Positions 32,323-42,329 are shown, numbered from the stretch's first letter. The stretch is DNA of 64,000 nt from Nitrospira sp. CG24D (GCA_002869855.2 NEWQ02000003.1:1-64000), one strand, 5' to 3'. The notes: generated by a model from the letters alone, not told the origin. Made by a program: numbers and translations.

Positions 32323-33221
32323 CCACGAAGTCGTTCGGGTGGGACTCAAGACCGTCCTCGCCCACCAGGATCGCATTACCGTCGTCGGAGAATCCTCGAC
32401 CGTCGCCGATGCCGTTCGGGATACGGCACGGCTGAAGCCGGACGTCATTCTCATGGACGTGCGGCTCCCGGACGGATCCGGTGTGGATGCCTGCCGGGAA
32501 ATCCTCACGACCCACCCCCACATTCGTGTCATTTTCCTCACCTCATATGCCGATGATGATTCGGTCCTCGCGGCCGTGTTAGCGGGCGCCCACGGGTATG
32601 TGCTGAAAGAGATCGATTCGGCCGCGCTGCTCCGCGCGGTGCATGCCGTGGCTGAAGGGCATTCCATTCTCGATCCTAGTGTCACAGAACGGGCGCTCAA
32701 ATGGCTGCGAGGCATCGGCCAGGGCTCAGCTCCTCCTGGGACCGAGCCGTTGTCTCCCCAAGAAGAGCGGGTGCTGGCCCTCGTCGCAGAAGGTCACACC
32801 AACAAGGAAATCGCCACCGCACTGAGCCTCAGCGATAAAACGGTCAAGAATTACTTAGCGAATGTCTTCCAGAAACTCCGCGTCACGCGGCGGGCCCAAG
32901 CCGCTGCTTTTTTCGCAAAGAGGAAACAATAGCTGGAGTCGGACGGCTCTACTTCAGTAGGTCCTATTTTTATTTAGGGACCACGCGTCTACCTCTAGGC
33001 TATTCGCATGAGTTTCTTTATACTTATCCGTAACCTATGGCGTGTTGTGCACCTATACCTCGTTGCTGCCCCCCTGTGATGCTGTTTGGTCCTTGCCTGT
33101 ATCAATTGGCTCTCCTCTGCGGTGTGGAAGCGCCCGGCCTGAGCACCGGGCCTCGGCTGGACCGGGAACGCGTTATCGAGAAGCCCCGCATGCCGAACCT
33201 GGCAACGCGTTGGAGCCCGGC

Positions 33222-36200
33222 ATGGATGTAACCGGCAATCTCTTGTTTGGCAGCGCCCTTCTCTCTGGAGCCGCTCTCTGGGCCTTCGTTCGTGAACGAC
33301 GGCACACGTTTCTTCAATCGAGGGTGATTGCCGCCACAAGCTCCAGCGTGCTTGTCACCGATGCCTCCGTCCCCCGCCATCCGATCATCCAGGCGAATCC
33401 GGCATTCCGGCTCTTGACCGGCTACGCAGAGAGCGAAGTCTTGGGACAATCGACTCACTTTCTGAACGGAGCCCACACCGACCGAACCGCAGTTGAGAAA
33501 ATCGGGCTGGCTCTTCAGGACAGCCGGGCTTGCCGCGTCACCGTCCGCCATTATCGGAAGAACGGCACTCCATTCTGGAACGAAGTCACGCTCTCCCCCG
33601 TCAAGAATCGGGCGGGAACTGTGATCCAGTTTATCTGGGTGATGAATGATGTCACCCAACGACAGCAGGCAGAAGAAGCTCTCAAACACACCCACGATCC
33701 CTCACATCTGTTGGCTGAACTCATGGCCGAGGCCATTCTGGTGATCGGCGAAGATAACCGCATTGTGTACGTCAATGCCGCCGGAATTCGACTCCTCGGA
33801 GCCACTTCTTCGGAACAACTCATTGGGAATCCCCTAGCGGCGATACTGCCCCCTGACCGGCAAGAGGCCGCGCGGCAACGCCTGCAGCACCTGCGCGGCT
33901 CAGGGGATCCTCGCACCTGTTACGAAGAGCGATTCGTCTGTTTGGATTCACACACGCTTCACAAAGTCGTCACGGTCATGGTCTCCGCCTCACCCGTGCT
34001 CTGGAAGGGAAGAGCGGCCACATTGTTCTCCTGCTCGGATCTGACCGCAGAACAACAGGCCCGTTCGACCACCCAGCGACTTCAACAACAATTAACGTCA
34101 ACCGAGACCGCGGCTCACCTTGGGAGCTGGGAATGGCATCCGGGAGACAACACCGCGCATTGGTCGAAGGAGCTGTACCGTATTTTGGGCCAGGAACAGG
34201 ACACAAGCCATGCCAGCCATGACCGGTTCCTGTCCTCGTTCCATCCGGACGATCGAGATCGTCTCCATATGGCCCTAGCACAGTATCTTGAGAACGGCAC
34301 ACCGCTGGATCTGAGCTGCCGTATTGTGCAACCGAATGGCACCGTTCGCCACGTGCACTGCCTCGGGGAAGCGATTGTCAGAGATGACCCGAATCAGCCA
34401 ATCCGGGTGAGCGGCACGCTTCAAGATCTCACTCCGCACGTGATGATGGAGCAGATCGCCCACGATCGGGATGAACAATTCAGGATGGTGGTGGAATCCG
34501 CCCCCAACGGCATCCTCCTGACGTCAGAGGACGGAACGATCACGCTGGCGAATGCGACACTCGAAAAGATATTCGGCTACGGTCACGGCGAACTCATCGG
34601 CCACTCGGTCGACATCCTGGTGCCGGATGAATTCAAGTCCAGCCACACGGATCAGCGCCGAAGCTTCTTCTCCTCACCCGTCTCTCGCCCGATGGGCGCC
34701 GGCCGTGAGTTTCTCGCGCGAAGGAAAGATGGGACGGAGATCTCCGTTGAAATCGGACTCGCCCCGCTTCGCACGTCGACCGGAGTTCATGTCCTCGCCA
34801 CCATCGTAGATATCTCCGCTCGCAAAGCCCTGGACGAACTGCTGCGTGAGAAGGACGACTTGAATCAAGCCGTGCTCGATTCACTGACGGCTGAAGTAGC
34901 CGTGCTCGACCAGGCCGGCCAAATTACGGCCGTGAACAAAGCCTGGAGACAATTCGCACCGATCGCCGCAGGCGAAGCGGCCCCGATCTCGCCCGGGCAG
35001 AACTATCTGAGCATTTGCAGAACCGCCGTCCAGCAAGGAGATGCCAGCGCACAGGAAGCCATCGAGGGAATCGAAGCCGTTCGAACCGGAAAACACGACC
35101 GGTTTTCCATGGAGTATGCGTGTCCGACCACTGACCAGTCTCGATGGTTTGCCATGACGGTGATGCCGCTCCGTGGACCCCAGGAAGGCCTGGTCATTAC
35201 CCATGAAGATATTTCCTCCCGCAAGCGTGCGGAACAGGAACGGGAACAGCTTCTGGTCCAGACGCAGCATTTGCAAAAAATGGAAGCGATCGGCACCTTG
35301 GCCGGCGGAATCGCGCACGAGTTCAACAATAGCCTGACCGCCGTCCTTGGGTTCAGTGAACTGGCCCTCAAAGCCCTCTCTAAAGATCACAAGGTCCGGA
35401 GACACCTCGATCAAATTATTGCCGCTGGACGAAAGTCTCGCGATCTGGTCCATCAACTCCTCACATTCAGCCAGCAAGGGCGCCATCTCAAACGCCCGCT
35501 CTCCTTGCATATTCTCATCAAGGAATCACTGAAACTGCTCCGGCCGCTCGTCCCCTCCTGGGTCCACGTCAACGAACGCATCCATGTGCCAACACCGCCG
35601 GTGTCCGCCGATTCGTCCCAGATGCATCAGATGCTGCTCAATCTTGTGGAGAACGCGTTGCGCGCGATGCAGAAAACGGGCGGGACCCTCACCGTCGCGC
35701 TGGAGGAAGTCCAGGTTGCGCAACTGCGAGTCGGCCCCCAGGCTCGATTGGAGCCAGGCGCTTATGCGCGGCTGATGGTCCAGGACACGGGGGAAGGGAT
35801 GCCGTCCGACATTCAGGAACGCATCTTCGATCCCTTCTTTACCACCAAGGATCTTGGCACCGGGCGCGGCATGGGCCTCGCGGTCGTGCATGGCATCATC
35901 ACAGCCCATGGCGGAACCATATTTGTGGACAGCGCCCCGGGAACCGGCACGACCGTCGAGGTCTACCTGCCGATTATCCCCACCCAGAACGCCACTGCCG
36001 TTTCTCCCAACGCCGAAGAGCCGCTGCCGCAAGGGCATGAGTGCGTCCTCTTTGTCGACGATGAGGAATCCCTTGCCCGTTTTGGAGGGGAGATGCTAGA
36101 GTCGCTGGGATACTATGCCGTGGTGCGTATGAGTGCATCGGAAGCCTTACAGGCGTTTCGCATGGCCCCCCAGCGGTTCGACCTTCTGATCACCGACGTC

Positions 36201-36491
36201 ACGATGCCGAACATGAGCGGCATTACCCTAGCGAAGGACTGTCGCCTCTTGCGTCCCGATCTTCCCATTATTCTCTGTTCAGGATCGGAACACACGTTGT
36301 CCGCAGAAGCCAAGCAAGTCCAAGGCTTGACCAAATATGTCTTAAAACCACTGATGCTGCAGGATGTGGCTCGCACAATCAGGCAGGTATTGGACCAAGC
36401 GGCCTCAGAGGCTCCGTCCGCCCATCAGCGATACCGTGAACTCGCCCGCGAACTTGTTGAGGAACACGATGCCATCAGTCCTAGTCGTTGA
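33222..36491 (+). CDS. Membrane-anchored PAS hybrid histidine kinase with receiver domain
   Basis: The ATG at 33222 has GGAG 6 bp upstream. The 1089-residue protein has one N-terminal membrane helix (about 5-22) and then five PAS domains. The first resembles a LOV domain (GQSTHFLNGAHTDR, 75-88), but Thr78 replaces the flavin-linking Cys. The kinase core follows with His699 (GGIAHEFNNSLTAVLGFSEL) and an HATPase with DTGEGMP and GRGMGLAVVHG. The protein ends in a receiver domain with Asp992 (LLITDVTMPNMSG). Such kinases pass phosphate through their own receiver or to a phosphotransfer protein. The receiver-only gene overlapping its end by 23 bp is the likely partner. The 289 bp before the start hold no supported gene. 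Confidence 0.9.
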   Translation: MDVTGNLLFGSALLSGAALWAFVRERRHTFLQSRVIAATSSSVLVTDASVPRHPIIQANPAFRLLTGYAESEVLGQSTHFLNGAHTDRTAVEKIGLALQDSRACRVTVRHYRKNGTPFWNEVTLSPVKNRAGTVIQFIWVMNDVTQRQQAEEALKHTHDPSHLLAELMAEAILVIGEDNRIVYVNAAGIRLLGATSSEQLIGNPLAAILPPDRQEAARQRLQHLRGSGDPRTCYEERFVCLDSHTLHKVVTVMVSASPVLWKGRAATLFSCSDLTAEQQARSTTQRLQQQLTSTETAAHLGSWEWHPGDNTAHWSKELYRILGQEQDTSHASHDRFLSSFHPDDRDRLHMALAQYLENGTPLDLSCRIVQPNGTVRHVHCLGEAIVRDDPNQPIRVSGTLQDLTPHVMMEQIAHDRDEQFRMVVESAPNGILLTSEDGTITLANATLEKIFGYGHGELIGHSVDILVPDEFKSSHTDQRRSFFSSPVSRPMGAGREFLARRKDGTEISVEIGLAPLRTSTGVHVLATIVDISARKALDELLREKDDLNQAVLDSLTAEVAVLDQAGQITAVNKAWRQFAPIAAGEAAPISPGQNYLSICRTAVQQGDASAQEAIEGIEAVRTGKHDRFSMEYACPTTDQSRWFAMTVMPLRGPQEGLVITHEDISSRKRAEQEREQLLVQTQHLQKMEAIGTLAGGIAHEFNNSLTAVLGFSELALKALSKDHKVRRHLDQIIAAGRKSRDLVHQLLTFSQQGRHLKRPLSLHILIKESLKLLRPLVPSWVHVNERIHVPTPPVSADSSQMHQMLLNLVENALRAMQKTGGTLTVALEEVQVAQLRVGPQARLEPGAYARLMVQDTGEGMPSDIQERIFDPFFTTKDLGTGRGMGLAVVHGIITAHGGTIFVDSAPGTGTTVEVYLPIIPTQNATAVSPNAEEPLPQGHECVLFVDDEESLARFGGEMLESLGYYAVVRMSASEALQAFRMAPQRFDLLITDVTMPNMSGITLAKDCRLLRPDLPIILCSGSEHTLSAEAKQVQGLTKYVLKPLMLQDVARTIRQVLDQAASEAPSAHQRYRELARELVEEHDAISPSR

Positions 36492-36840
36492 CGACGAAGA
36501 TCAAATCCGCCAACTGATCCGAGAGACTCTGGAGCAGGCGGGGTACGACGTACAGGAAGCCAGCAACGGGAAGCAGGGCCTGGAGCGGTATCGGACCAAG
36601 CCCGCGGATCTCGTCATCATGGACATTCTGATGCCCGATCAAGACGGGCTCGAAAGTATCATGACACTGCGCCGTGAGTTCCCGGCCTCGCGCGTGATTG
36701 CCATTACCGGTGGCAGCGACATGATTGGCATCCTGAATTTCCTCGATGTGGCCAAAATGCTTGGAGCCCGACGCACCCTTCAGAAACCGTTCGATATGCA
36801 GACGCTTCTGGATGCGGCCCAATCAGAACTCAGTCACTAG
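36469..36840 (+). CDS. Receiver-only response regulator
   Basis: The 123-residue protein is a bare receiver domain: acidic pocket VVDDEDQ, phospho-acceptor Asp52 (VIMDILMPDQDG), Thr-Gly-Gly in AITGGSD and Lys in LQKPFD. There is no output domain, so it probably acts by protein contact or as a relay. Its start lies 23 bp inside the end of the hybrid kinase gene, which points to a shared system. Confidence 0.9.
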   Translation: MPSVLVVDDEDQIRQLIRETLEQAGYDVQEASNGKQGLERYRTKPADLVIMDILMPDQDGLESIMTLRREFPASRVIAITGGSDMIGILNFLDVAKMLGARRTLQKPFDMQTLLDAAQSELSH

Positions 36841-36905
36841 CTCACGCCCACATCCCTCACTCCACGTTGACATCACGGCGTCCTGCCCGGCACACTGCCG
36901 CCTCC

Positions 36906-37343
36906 ATGTTTCCAGCCACTCAAAGAATCCTGCTGCTGAATATCAGCCTCGGCACACTCGTCGTGGCCATAGGATTCTGGCTGCTCTGGGGCACGCTGGC
37001 GCCCGAGGTGATTGTCCTGTGGGTCGCGCTGGTCGGATCGTTTTTATATTGGAAGTGCTGTACCATCACGGAGATTTGGGCCTGGTCGACACTGTTGCTC
37101 GGGCTCGAGAGCTTCGCGTGGCCGCTGCAACTGATGATACAGCTCAAATCAGCTGCATTAGTACCCTCTGATGAAGAAATGGGTACGATTCTCTCCGCGG
37201 TGGTCCTTGGTCTGTTCTCATCGGTCTTTTGGATGTCCTTTTCCTACGGCCTGTTCAAACGAAAGCCTGGAACACCTGCTCCCCCGACCACCCCCTCCAC
37301 ACCTGAACACACCAAACGGCCCTCACGCCAGAAAAAGCGATAG
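36906..37343 (+). CDS. Small membrane protein of unknown function
   Basis: The 145-residue product has about four hydrophobic helices (roughly 8-28, 32-48, 55-75 and 90-112). The C-terminal tail is Pro/Thr/Lys-rich (PTTPSTPEHTKRPSRQKKR), likely cytoplasmic. No family is recognised. It ends 4 bp before the stop codon of the convergent priA-like gene, leaving almost no room for a terminator. Confidence 0.55.
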   Translation: MFPATQRILLLNISLGTLVVAIGFWLLWGTLAPEVIVLWVALVGSFLYWKCCTITEIWAWSTLLLGLESFAWPLQLMIQLKSAALVPSDEEMGTILSAVVLGLFSSVFWMSFSYGLFKRKPGTPAPPTTPSTPEHTKRPSRQKKR

Positions 37344-37347
37344 TCCC

Positions 37348-39639
37348 TTACCCCATATCGACCGGATCGACATCCACACTAAACTTGAAGGTTCGACCCG
37401 GATACGCTCGTTCCATCGTCTCGAGCGATCGGCGGACTCCGTCACGCATCGCCGTGCGATCTCCACCCTTGACCATGATGTGCCACCCCAATGTTCCTCT
37501 GGAGCCTACCCCTGTCGCCGCCACCGGTCCGAGAACGACGATCCCCTGACTCTGTGGATCCGCCGATAGACTCTGCTGCGCCGATGCCGATCGAGATGGC
37601 GCCGCAACGAGCATTTTGTGTAATTCGTTCACCCATCGCTGCGCCGCAACCTCGGTCAGCCGCCGATCTTTCCCTGACACCGTCAAATAGATGAGATGCT
37701 GGACCGGCGGATAACCCAACATGCGACGCGCCTGAATCTCCTCATCATAAAATATGGCCGGATCGTGCGCGGCCACCGCTTGCATAACATGATGCATCGG
37801 CAAAGCAGTCTGCAAGATGACACGCCCCCCTGAGGGCGCCGGCCGCGCCAGATCCACCGCATCAACCAACAACTGATGGGTCCGTTCAGCCGCCCGAAAA
37901 TCCGGGACGTGCAGACCGGAATCGGCATGGACAATTCCAACGAGACCGACCGGCAGAATGGGCTCCCGTTGAAACAATGCCTGTGTCCCGATCAGGATGT
38001 CCCAGGTCCGGGAATGGACTTGCTGCCACAGTCGACGCGTGGACACCACCCCACGAGTCGTGTCGCGATCAATTCGGAGAATCCGTGCCCCGGGAAAGAG
38101 CCGGCGGACTTCCTGCTCGATTCGTTCTGTTCCTTCCCCAATCGGGCTTAAGCGTGACGCTCCACAGGCGCCACAGATTTCGGGCAGCGACTCTCTACAC
38201 CCACAATAGCGACAGACTAGGCGTGCGGACTCCCGGTAGTACACGAAGGCGACGGCACACGAAGCACAGCGCGGCACCCATCCACAATCGCGACAGACGA
38301 GAGCCCCGGCATATCCCCGGCGGTTGAGAAACAGAATCGCGCGATCTTGTTGCGCCACTGTGGCTCGCAGAGCGGCCGTGAGGGTCGCGCTGAATGGCGC
38401 TCCGCCGTACTCCCGGCTCATATCTACCAGTTCAATTTGGGGGAAACTGTCTGGCTCCCTGCATTGAGCCACCCGTTCGATCTCGCCCACGCTCCGCACT
38501 TCCAGAGACGGATGGGCAGATCCATACACCAACAGCGCAAACTCGCGCTGCGCCCGCATCCATGCCACTTCTCGTGCATGATAGTGCGGCTCCTGAGGCT
38601 CTTTGAGGGCGGAATCTTCTTCCCCATCAACCCATATCAACCCGATCGATCGAAGGGGATAAAAGATGGCCGAGCGGGTTCCTATTACAATCTGCGGAGC
38701 TACCTTCCCATTCAGTTCAGCATCGACTCCCGACACACCACGGGACTGAAGTGTGACGGGGTATGTTGTGGCCTCTTGAAGGACCTGAGCCATCCACTGG
38801 GCTCGCACCACTTCACCAATAATAATGAGAACGGACCGCCCTTGTTCCAGAACCAATTGGGCAAGCCTTGCCATGATACCGACTCGATAGTCCAAGACCC
38901 CGTCGATCAGCACCCTTGTCGGGCAAGCCTGCATGAGCATCTGGAGCCGCTGCATCACCTCAACCGCTGGAGCGATCGGCACACATACGGGAGTCGAGAG
39001 TTCAGTCCCGGCCTTACTTCCGAGAATACGAGACGGACGATTGGAGACGGCTCCCTCGCTCCGGAGAATCCATTGTTGAGCTTCGAGAAACAGAAGGGCC
39101 TGACGGTCACTGCTCCGTCGAGACGACTGAATGGTCCCAGCAGAGAGGCCCTTCTTCCTGCGCGCGATTCGTTGGAGTAGCGGAAGATGCACCTCCGGAC
39201 AACTCCCCTGCTCCAAGGCCAGACGTCCCTGTGAAGTGGCCACATAAGACCATTTCGGTTGGGCAACCGCGCGAGCCGGCGGTGCCACGAGCCGTAAACA
39301 CTGCCCCCAGGGAGCGATATATTCTTCGGCTACCTGCCGCGAGAGCTCGAACATCCCGGGAGAAAACCCGGACAAACCGTCGCCATCTGACACCGAAGCA
39401 ATGGCCTTGAGTTGGGATACATTCAGCCCGCCGGGCAGATCGCGAGTCAGTCCTATAACGGCCCCCTCCAACGTCGTTCGCCCAAATGGCACGACCACAC
39501 GCTGGCCTACTCCAACCCGGCTCACAAGAGACGGCGGAACCAGATAGGTGAAGGTCTTCGCCAGATGCCGCGGAACAATCACGTCGGCAAACATGGGTGC
39601 ATTCGGATAATCGGTACGTGGACGAGAATCGATGGGCAT
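37348..39639 (-). CDS. priA: PriA-type replication restart protein with eroded helicase motifs
   Basis: The 763-residue protein aligns with PriA from end to end. It has the 3' DNA-binding domain (FADVIVPRHLAKTFTYLVP), the helicase body, and the zinc-binding insertion with eight Cys (449, 452, 458, 461, 476, 479, 489, 492). Its ATPase motifs are lost. Walker A (normally GVTGSGKTE) reads GVLDYRVGI (247-255), the DEEH box reads DGEE (338-341), and GSATP reads GSAHP (373-377). Motif V (GTQMLAKGH) reads GTQALFQRE and motif VI (QVAGRAGR) reads DAVDLARPA. The start codon is probably at 39639; a second Met lies at residue 16. PriA normally reloads the replisome at stalled forks. This protein can probably bind DNA and primosome proteins but not hydrolyse ATP or unwind. 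Confidence 0.9.
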   Translation of the reverse strand: MPIDSRPRTDYPNAPMFADVIVPRHLAKTFTYLVPPSLVSRVGVGQRVVVPFGRTTLEGAVIGLTRDLPGGLNVSQLKAIASVSDGDGLSGFSPGMFELSRQVAEEYIAPWGQCLRLVAPPARAVAQPKWSYVATSQGRLALEQGSCPEVHLPLLQRIARRKKGLSAGTIQSSRRSSDRQALLFLEAQQWILRSEGAVSNRPSRILGSKAGTELSTPVCVPIAPAVEVMQRLQMLMQACPTRVLIDGVLDYRVGIMARLAQLVLEQGRSVLIIIGEVVRAQWMAQVLQEATTYPVTLQSRGVSGVDAELNGKVAPQIVIGTRSAIFYPLRSIGLIWVDGEEDSALKEPQEPHYHAREVAWMRAQREFALLVYGSAHPSLEVRSVGEIERVAQCREPDSFPQIELVDMSREYGGAPFSATLTAALRATVAQQDRAILFLNRRGYAGALVCRDCGWVPRCASCAVAFVYYRESARLVCRYCGCRESLPEICGACGASRLSPIGEGTERIEQEVRRLFPGARILRIDRDTTRGVVSTRRLWQQVHSRTWDILIGTQALFQREPILPVGLVGIVHADSGLHVPDFRAAERTHQLLVDAVDLARPAPSGGRVILQTALPMHHVMQAVAAHDPAIFYDEEIQARRMLGYPPVQHLIYLTVSGKDRRLTEVAAQRWVNELHKMLVAAPSRSASAQQSLSADPQSQGIVVLGPVAATGVGSRGTLGWHIMVKGGDRTAMRDGVRRSLETMERAYPGRTFKFSVDVDPVDMG

Positions 39640-39767
39640 CCGGCATTCTAGCAGCGAGGCGAAAGCCAGAACAATGAAGAGAAAGAAGTGAGGGGAGAAT
39701 GACCGCAGAAGAACTGTTCAAGGGACGGGCACATGAGAGATGCGCCCGCCCATTTGAAATAAGAAAC

Positions 39768-41339
39768 CTACTCTAGGGGCCGACCAGGGGGTACAGCCGG
39801 ATCCTGCGCGGCCGGATCTGGAAGCCCCGCCGATCCTGAAGAGTCAGGAAGACTGAGCGTTCCGGGTCCGTCGTTGCCCGGCAGGGCGTCCTGCCCGATT
39901 GCTGAAGAGTCAGAGGAACCACCAACGGCATCCTGTGCAGCAGGAGCGGACAAAGAGTCGTGAGCACCCTTAGCGCTGAGGCTGGCAGGATTACTATCCA
40001 GCTTGTCTGCTGTCTTTGGCATCGTCGGCTGTGAAGGATTGGCCTCAGTTGAGGCGGGAGCGTAGAGCAGGACTTCCACACGCCGATTACTGGTCCGGCC
40101 CTCCTCCGTCGCATTCGTCGCAGCTGGGCGGCCATCTCCATACCCGACGGAAGCCAGGCGAGCCGAATCCAATCCGCCTTTTTCGACCAGATAGCGAAGG
40201 ACACCGCTCGCGCGGGCCTTGGACAACTCCCAATTGCTCGGATACCGCGACTTCAGAGTCGGGCCGATCTCGACATTGTCCGCATGCCCCTCGACCCGGA
40301 TCATTCGCGCGTCCCCGCTGGTGCGCAGATACTCGATCAATTGATCCAGGACTTTGTATCCTTCCGGCCGAATTGAAGCTTCTCCTGAATCGTACCGGAG
40401 AAAATTCGTAATTTCGCCAAGATTCAACCGGCTCTCTCCCGCAGCATCTTGGACCCTCAGCTTCCTGGCAACGAGATCCGGCGGAACCGCTGCCACCGTC
40501 TTCTCCGTTTGGAGAAACTTGGGCTGAGACAGCGGCTGAACGGGGGTCTCAACGGGTAAACCCATCGGCGCAGAATGCCCTGCCAGTTTGAATCGATCGC
40601 CTTTCATCACTCTGGTCGTAGCCCCCTGGATCATGGCTGTCGCTGTCCGATCCTCCGTCGCGATCACTTTCAATTGTCCGATTTTCCGCGGCGGGAGCCC
40701 CTGGCTGTGGCGATGCAATTCCAGAAGGTCTCCGTTCCTGAGGCCATCTCCTTTTCCACGGTCGAGATAGACAACATCGAACTGCGACACAAGCGTCATG
40801 GGCTTATCGGCCTGGAGCTCGACGATCATTCCCCGAAGTTCCGCCACATCACTCACTTGGCTGGGCTCTTCTGAAGAAACCGGCAGCACAAAACGCATCA
40901 CAGGATCGCCAGGGGCAATCACCCCAAAGCTCCGCACGACTTCAACCGTCGTCAGTGCATGATCCACTTGCGTCACCTGCACCACCGCCAGCCGGATAAC
41001 GACAAACCCAAAATACTCGCCTGTGGCCGGGTGAAAGACCTTCCGCACTCGGCGATAAACGGTGTAGAGATCACCCGGCGCGACGTCATGGGGATTATCG
41101 AGTTTGAGATACAACGCATCATTTTGCCCTAAAATCATTCGATCACCGGTCGACTGATTGTCACCGGTAATGAGATTCACGATGCCATCACGAGGCGTCG
41201 TTTTTTGAATCGCCCCCTGAGCAAATGCCAAGGCGCCTTCCCCAAATCGTACGGTGCTCGTATCAACCGGCTGAGCTCCAGCCGGCGCCGTGACCACACA
41301 CAATGCCAGGGCCAAGAGGAGAGAAGTCGTCGTTTTCAT
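39768..41339 (-). CDS. OmpA-domain exported protein with beta-rich N-terminal region
   Basis: The start MKTTTSLLLALALCVVTAPA at 41339 opens a clear signal peptide with AAGGA upstream. The 523-residue protein has a beta-rich N-terminal half with PGDLYTVYRRVRKVFHPATG and GDLLELHRHSQGLPPRKIG. These resemble the SH3-like/LysM-associated segments of peptidoglycan-binding proteins. An OmpA domain (about 315-440) has VEGHADNVEIG, NWELSKARA and SNRRVEVLL. The last 80 residues are Ser/Asp/Pro/Ala-rich and likely disordered. It is probably periplasmic and wall-associated. The TDN triad of the other OmpA proteins in the window is ADN here. Confidence 0.8.
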   Translation of the reverse strand: MKTTTSLLLALALCVVTAPAGAQPVDTSTVRFGEGALAFAQGAIQKTTPRDGIVNLITGDNQSTGDRMILGQNDALYLKLDNPHDVAPGDLYTVYRRVRKVFHPATGEYFGFVVIRLAVVQVTQVDHALTTVEVVRSFGVIAPGDPVMRFVLPVSSEEPSQVSDVAELRGMIVELQADKPMTLVSQFDVVYLDRGKGDGLRNGDLLELHRHSQGLPPRKIGQLKVIATEDRTATAMIQGATTRVMKGDRFKLAGHSAPMGLPVETPVQPLSQPKFLQTEKTVAAVPPDLVARKLRVQDAAGESRLNLGEITNFLRYDSGEASIRPEGYKVLDQLIEYLRTSGDARMIRVEGHADNVEIGPTLKSRYPSNWELSKARASGVLRYLVEKGGLDSARLASVGYGDGRPAATNATEEGRTSNRRVEVLLYAPASTEANPSQPTMPKTADKLDSNPASLSAKGAHDSLSAPAAQDAVGGSSDSSAIGQDALPGNDGPGTLSLPDSSGSAGLPDPAAQDPAVPPGRPLE

Positions 41340-41377
41340 AAATGTTGTCCTTGGTTGAGGCGAGTGAATCCTCGCAA

Positions 41378-41405
41378 ACCATAGCAAATAATAGGGTATT
41401 GTCAA
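41378..41405 (-). promoter_or_regulatory. Candidate promoter of the OmpA-domain gene
   Basis: On the minus strand TTGACA (41405-41400) is followed after 16 bp by TATGGT (41383-41378). The expected start would give a 5' leader of about 30 nt before the ATG at 41339. Confidence 0.5.
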
Positions 41406-41936
41406 GAATTTCTCCTGATTGGACAGAAGTTTGACGGAGGTTTTTGCAAGGTGCTATCGTACAAGAGTCGTATCAATGCTCTCCCTGCAAGAGAATTAGC
41501 ATCAAAGGACATGACGCCCCCAAAATCACCGTATAATCCCGATCCGATGAAACAACCGCGGATCGAAACCCAAATCCACCGGCGCCGGAAGGCGAAGGCC
41601 TTCTCCCAACTGGAAGCAGAATGGGATGTTTCTCAAGGAACTCCTCCGACCCAACTTCGGACAGTCCGCACTCCTCGACTCACACCCGACTCAAAGAAGC
41701 CGTAAGAAGCTCATCCCCACAGGCTATTGAGGCCGCAATTGTCCCAATACCTAGGGCTTGGATCTCACACTGAGGAACTGCAAATACGGGAAGTTTCTGT
41801 TTTTCACATTAGAACAGCTCCAGCAGGACTGCCTAGGGCTTTCGGGTCCATTTCTGTAGGTCCTTTGTCCGCTTGCTATCCCCCAGACCGCAGAACTAAG
41901 ATCTCGACTCTTCTTTCTAGTTCAACATCTTGCGAG
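41406..41936. other. Long gap ahead of nuoA, with a possible small gene and a repeated 10-mer
   Basis: A plus-strand open frame ending at 41705 could encode a basic peptide of 52-84 residues (for instance from the ATG at 41547, MKQPRIETQIHRRRKAKAF). It has no convincing ribosome site and no known family. TATAAT occurs at 41532-41537 without a good -35. CCTAGGGCTT occurs twice as a direct repeat (41750-41759 and 41832-41841) and could be a regulator site for nuo. The operon promoter is not clear. Confidence 0.35.
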
Positions 41937-41945
41937 ATGGGAACG

Positions 41946-42329
41946 ATGACCGGCTTTGATCTTCTGCTCGAGTATCTCACCAGGTATTTCCCGATACTGC
42001 TATTCATATTTATCGCTCTGGCCTTTGGGGTCGTCACGCTGGTGCTCAGTTATTTTGTACAGCCGAGATACCCTGAACCGGAAAAGCTATCGACCTATGA
42101 ATGCGGATCTGAACCATTTTCAGACGCCCGCATGCCGTTTCCCGTCCGGTATTACGTCTTTGCAATGCTGTTCGTGATCTTCGATATTGAAGTGATCTTT
42201 CTCTATCCCTGGGCCATCGTATTCAAAAAGCTCGGGATCATTGGGTTGGTTGAAATGATGGTGTTTATTGCGCTGTTCCTGGTCGCGTATGTGTATGCCT
42301 GGCGAAAGGGAGCACTTGAATGGGACTGA
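41946..42329 (+). CDS. nuoA: NADH-quinone oxidoreductase subunit A
   Basis: The 127-residue membrane subunit has three helices and the conserved loop [20 protein letters not shown], whose Cys is a state-sensitive residue in complex [20 protein letters not shown] completes the signature. An in-frame ATG 9 bp upstream (41937) is an equal alternative start. NuoA lies at the junction of the membrane and peripheral arms next to the quinone channel. Its gene overlaps nuoB by 10 bp, and it is the first gene of a 12-gene operon. Confidence 0.95.
   Translation: MTGFDLLLEYLTRYFPILLFIFIALAFGVVTLVLSYFVQPRYPEPEKLSTYECGSEPFSDARMPFPVRYYVFAMLFVIFDIEVIFLYPWAIVFKKLGIIGLVEMMVFIALFLVAYVYAWRKGALEWD

Noticed and set aside
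32957-32982. Hairpin GGTCC...GGACC after the NarL-type regulator as a terminator
   Set aside because: The stem is only five to six pairs with a long AT loop and no T tract after it; too weak to call.
33222-36491. Hybrid kinase as a blue-light receptor
   Set aside because: The LOV-like PAS has Thr in place of the flavin-linking Cys.
41451-41705. Small basic protein gene ahead of nuoA
   Set aside because: No ribosome site, an uncertain start and no homologue recognised; mentioned only within the gap description.
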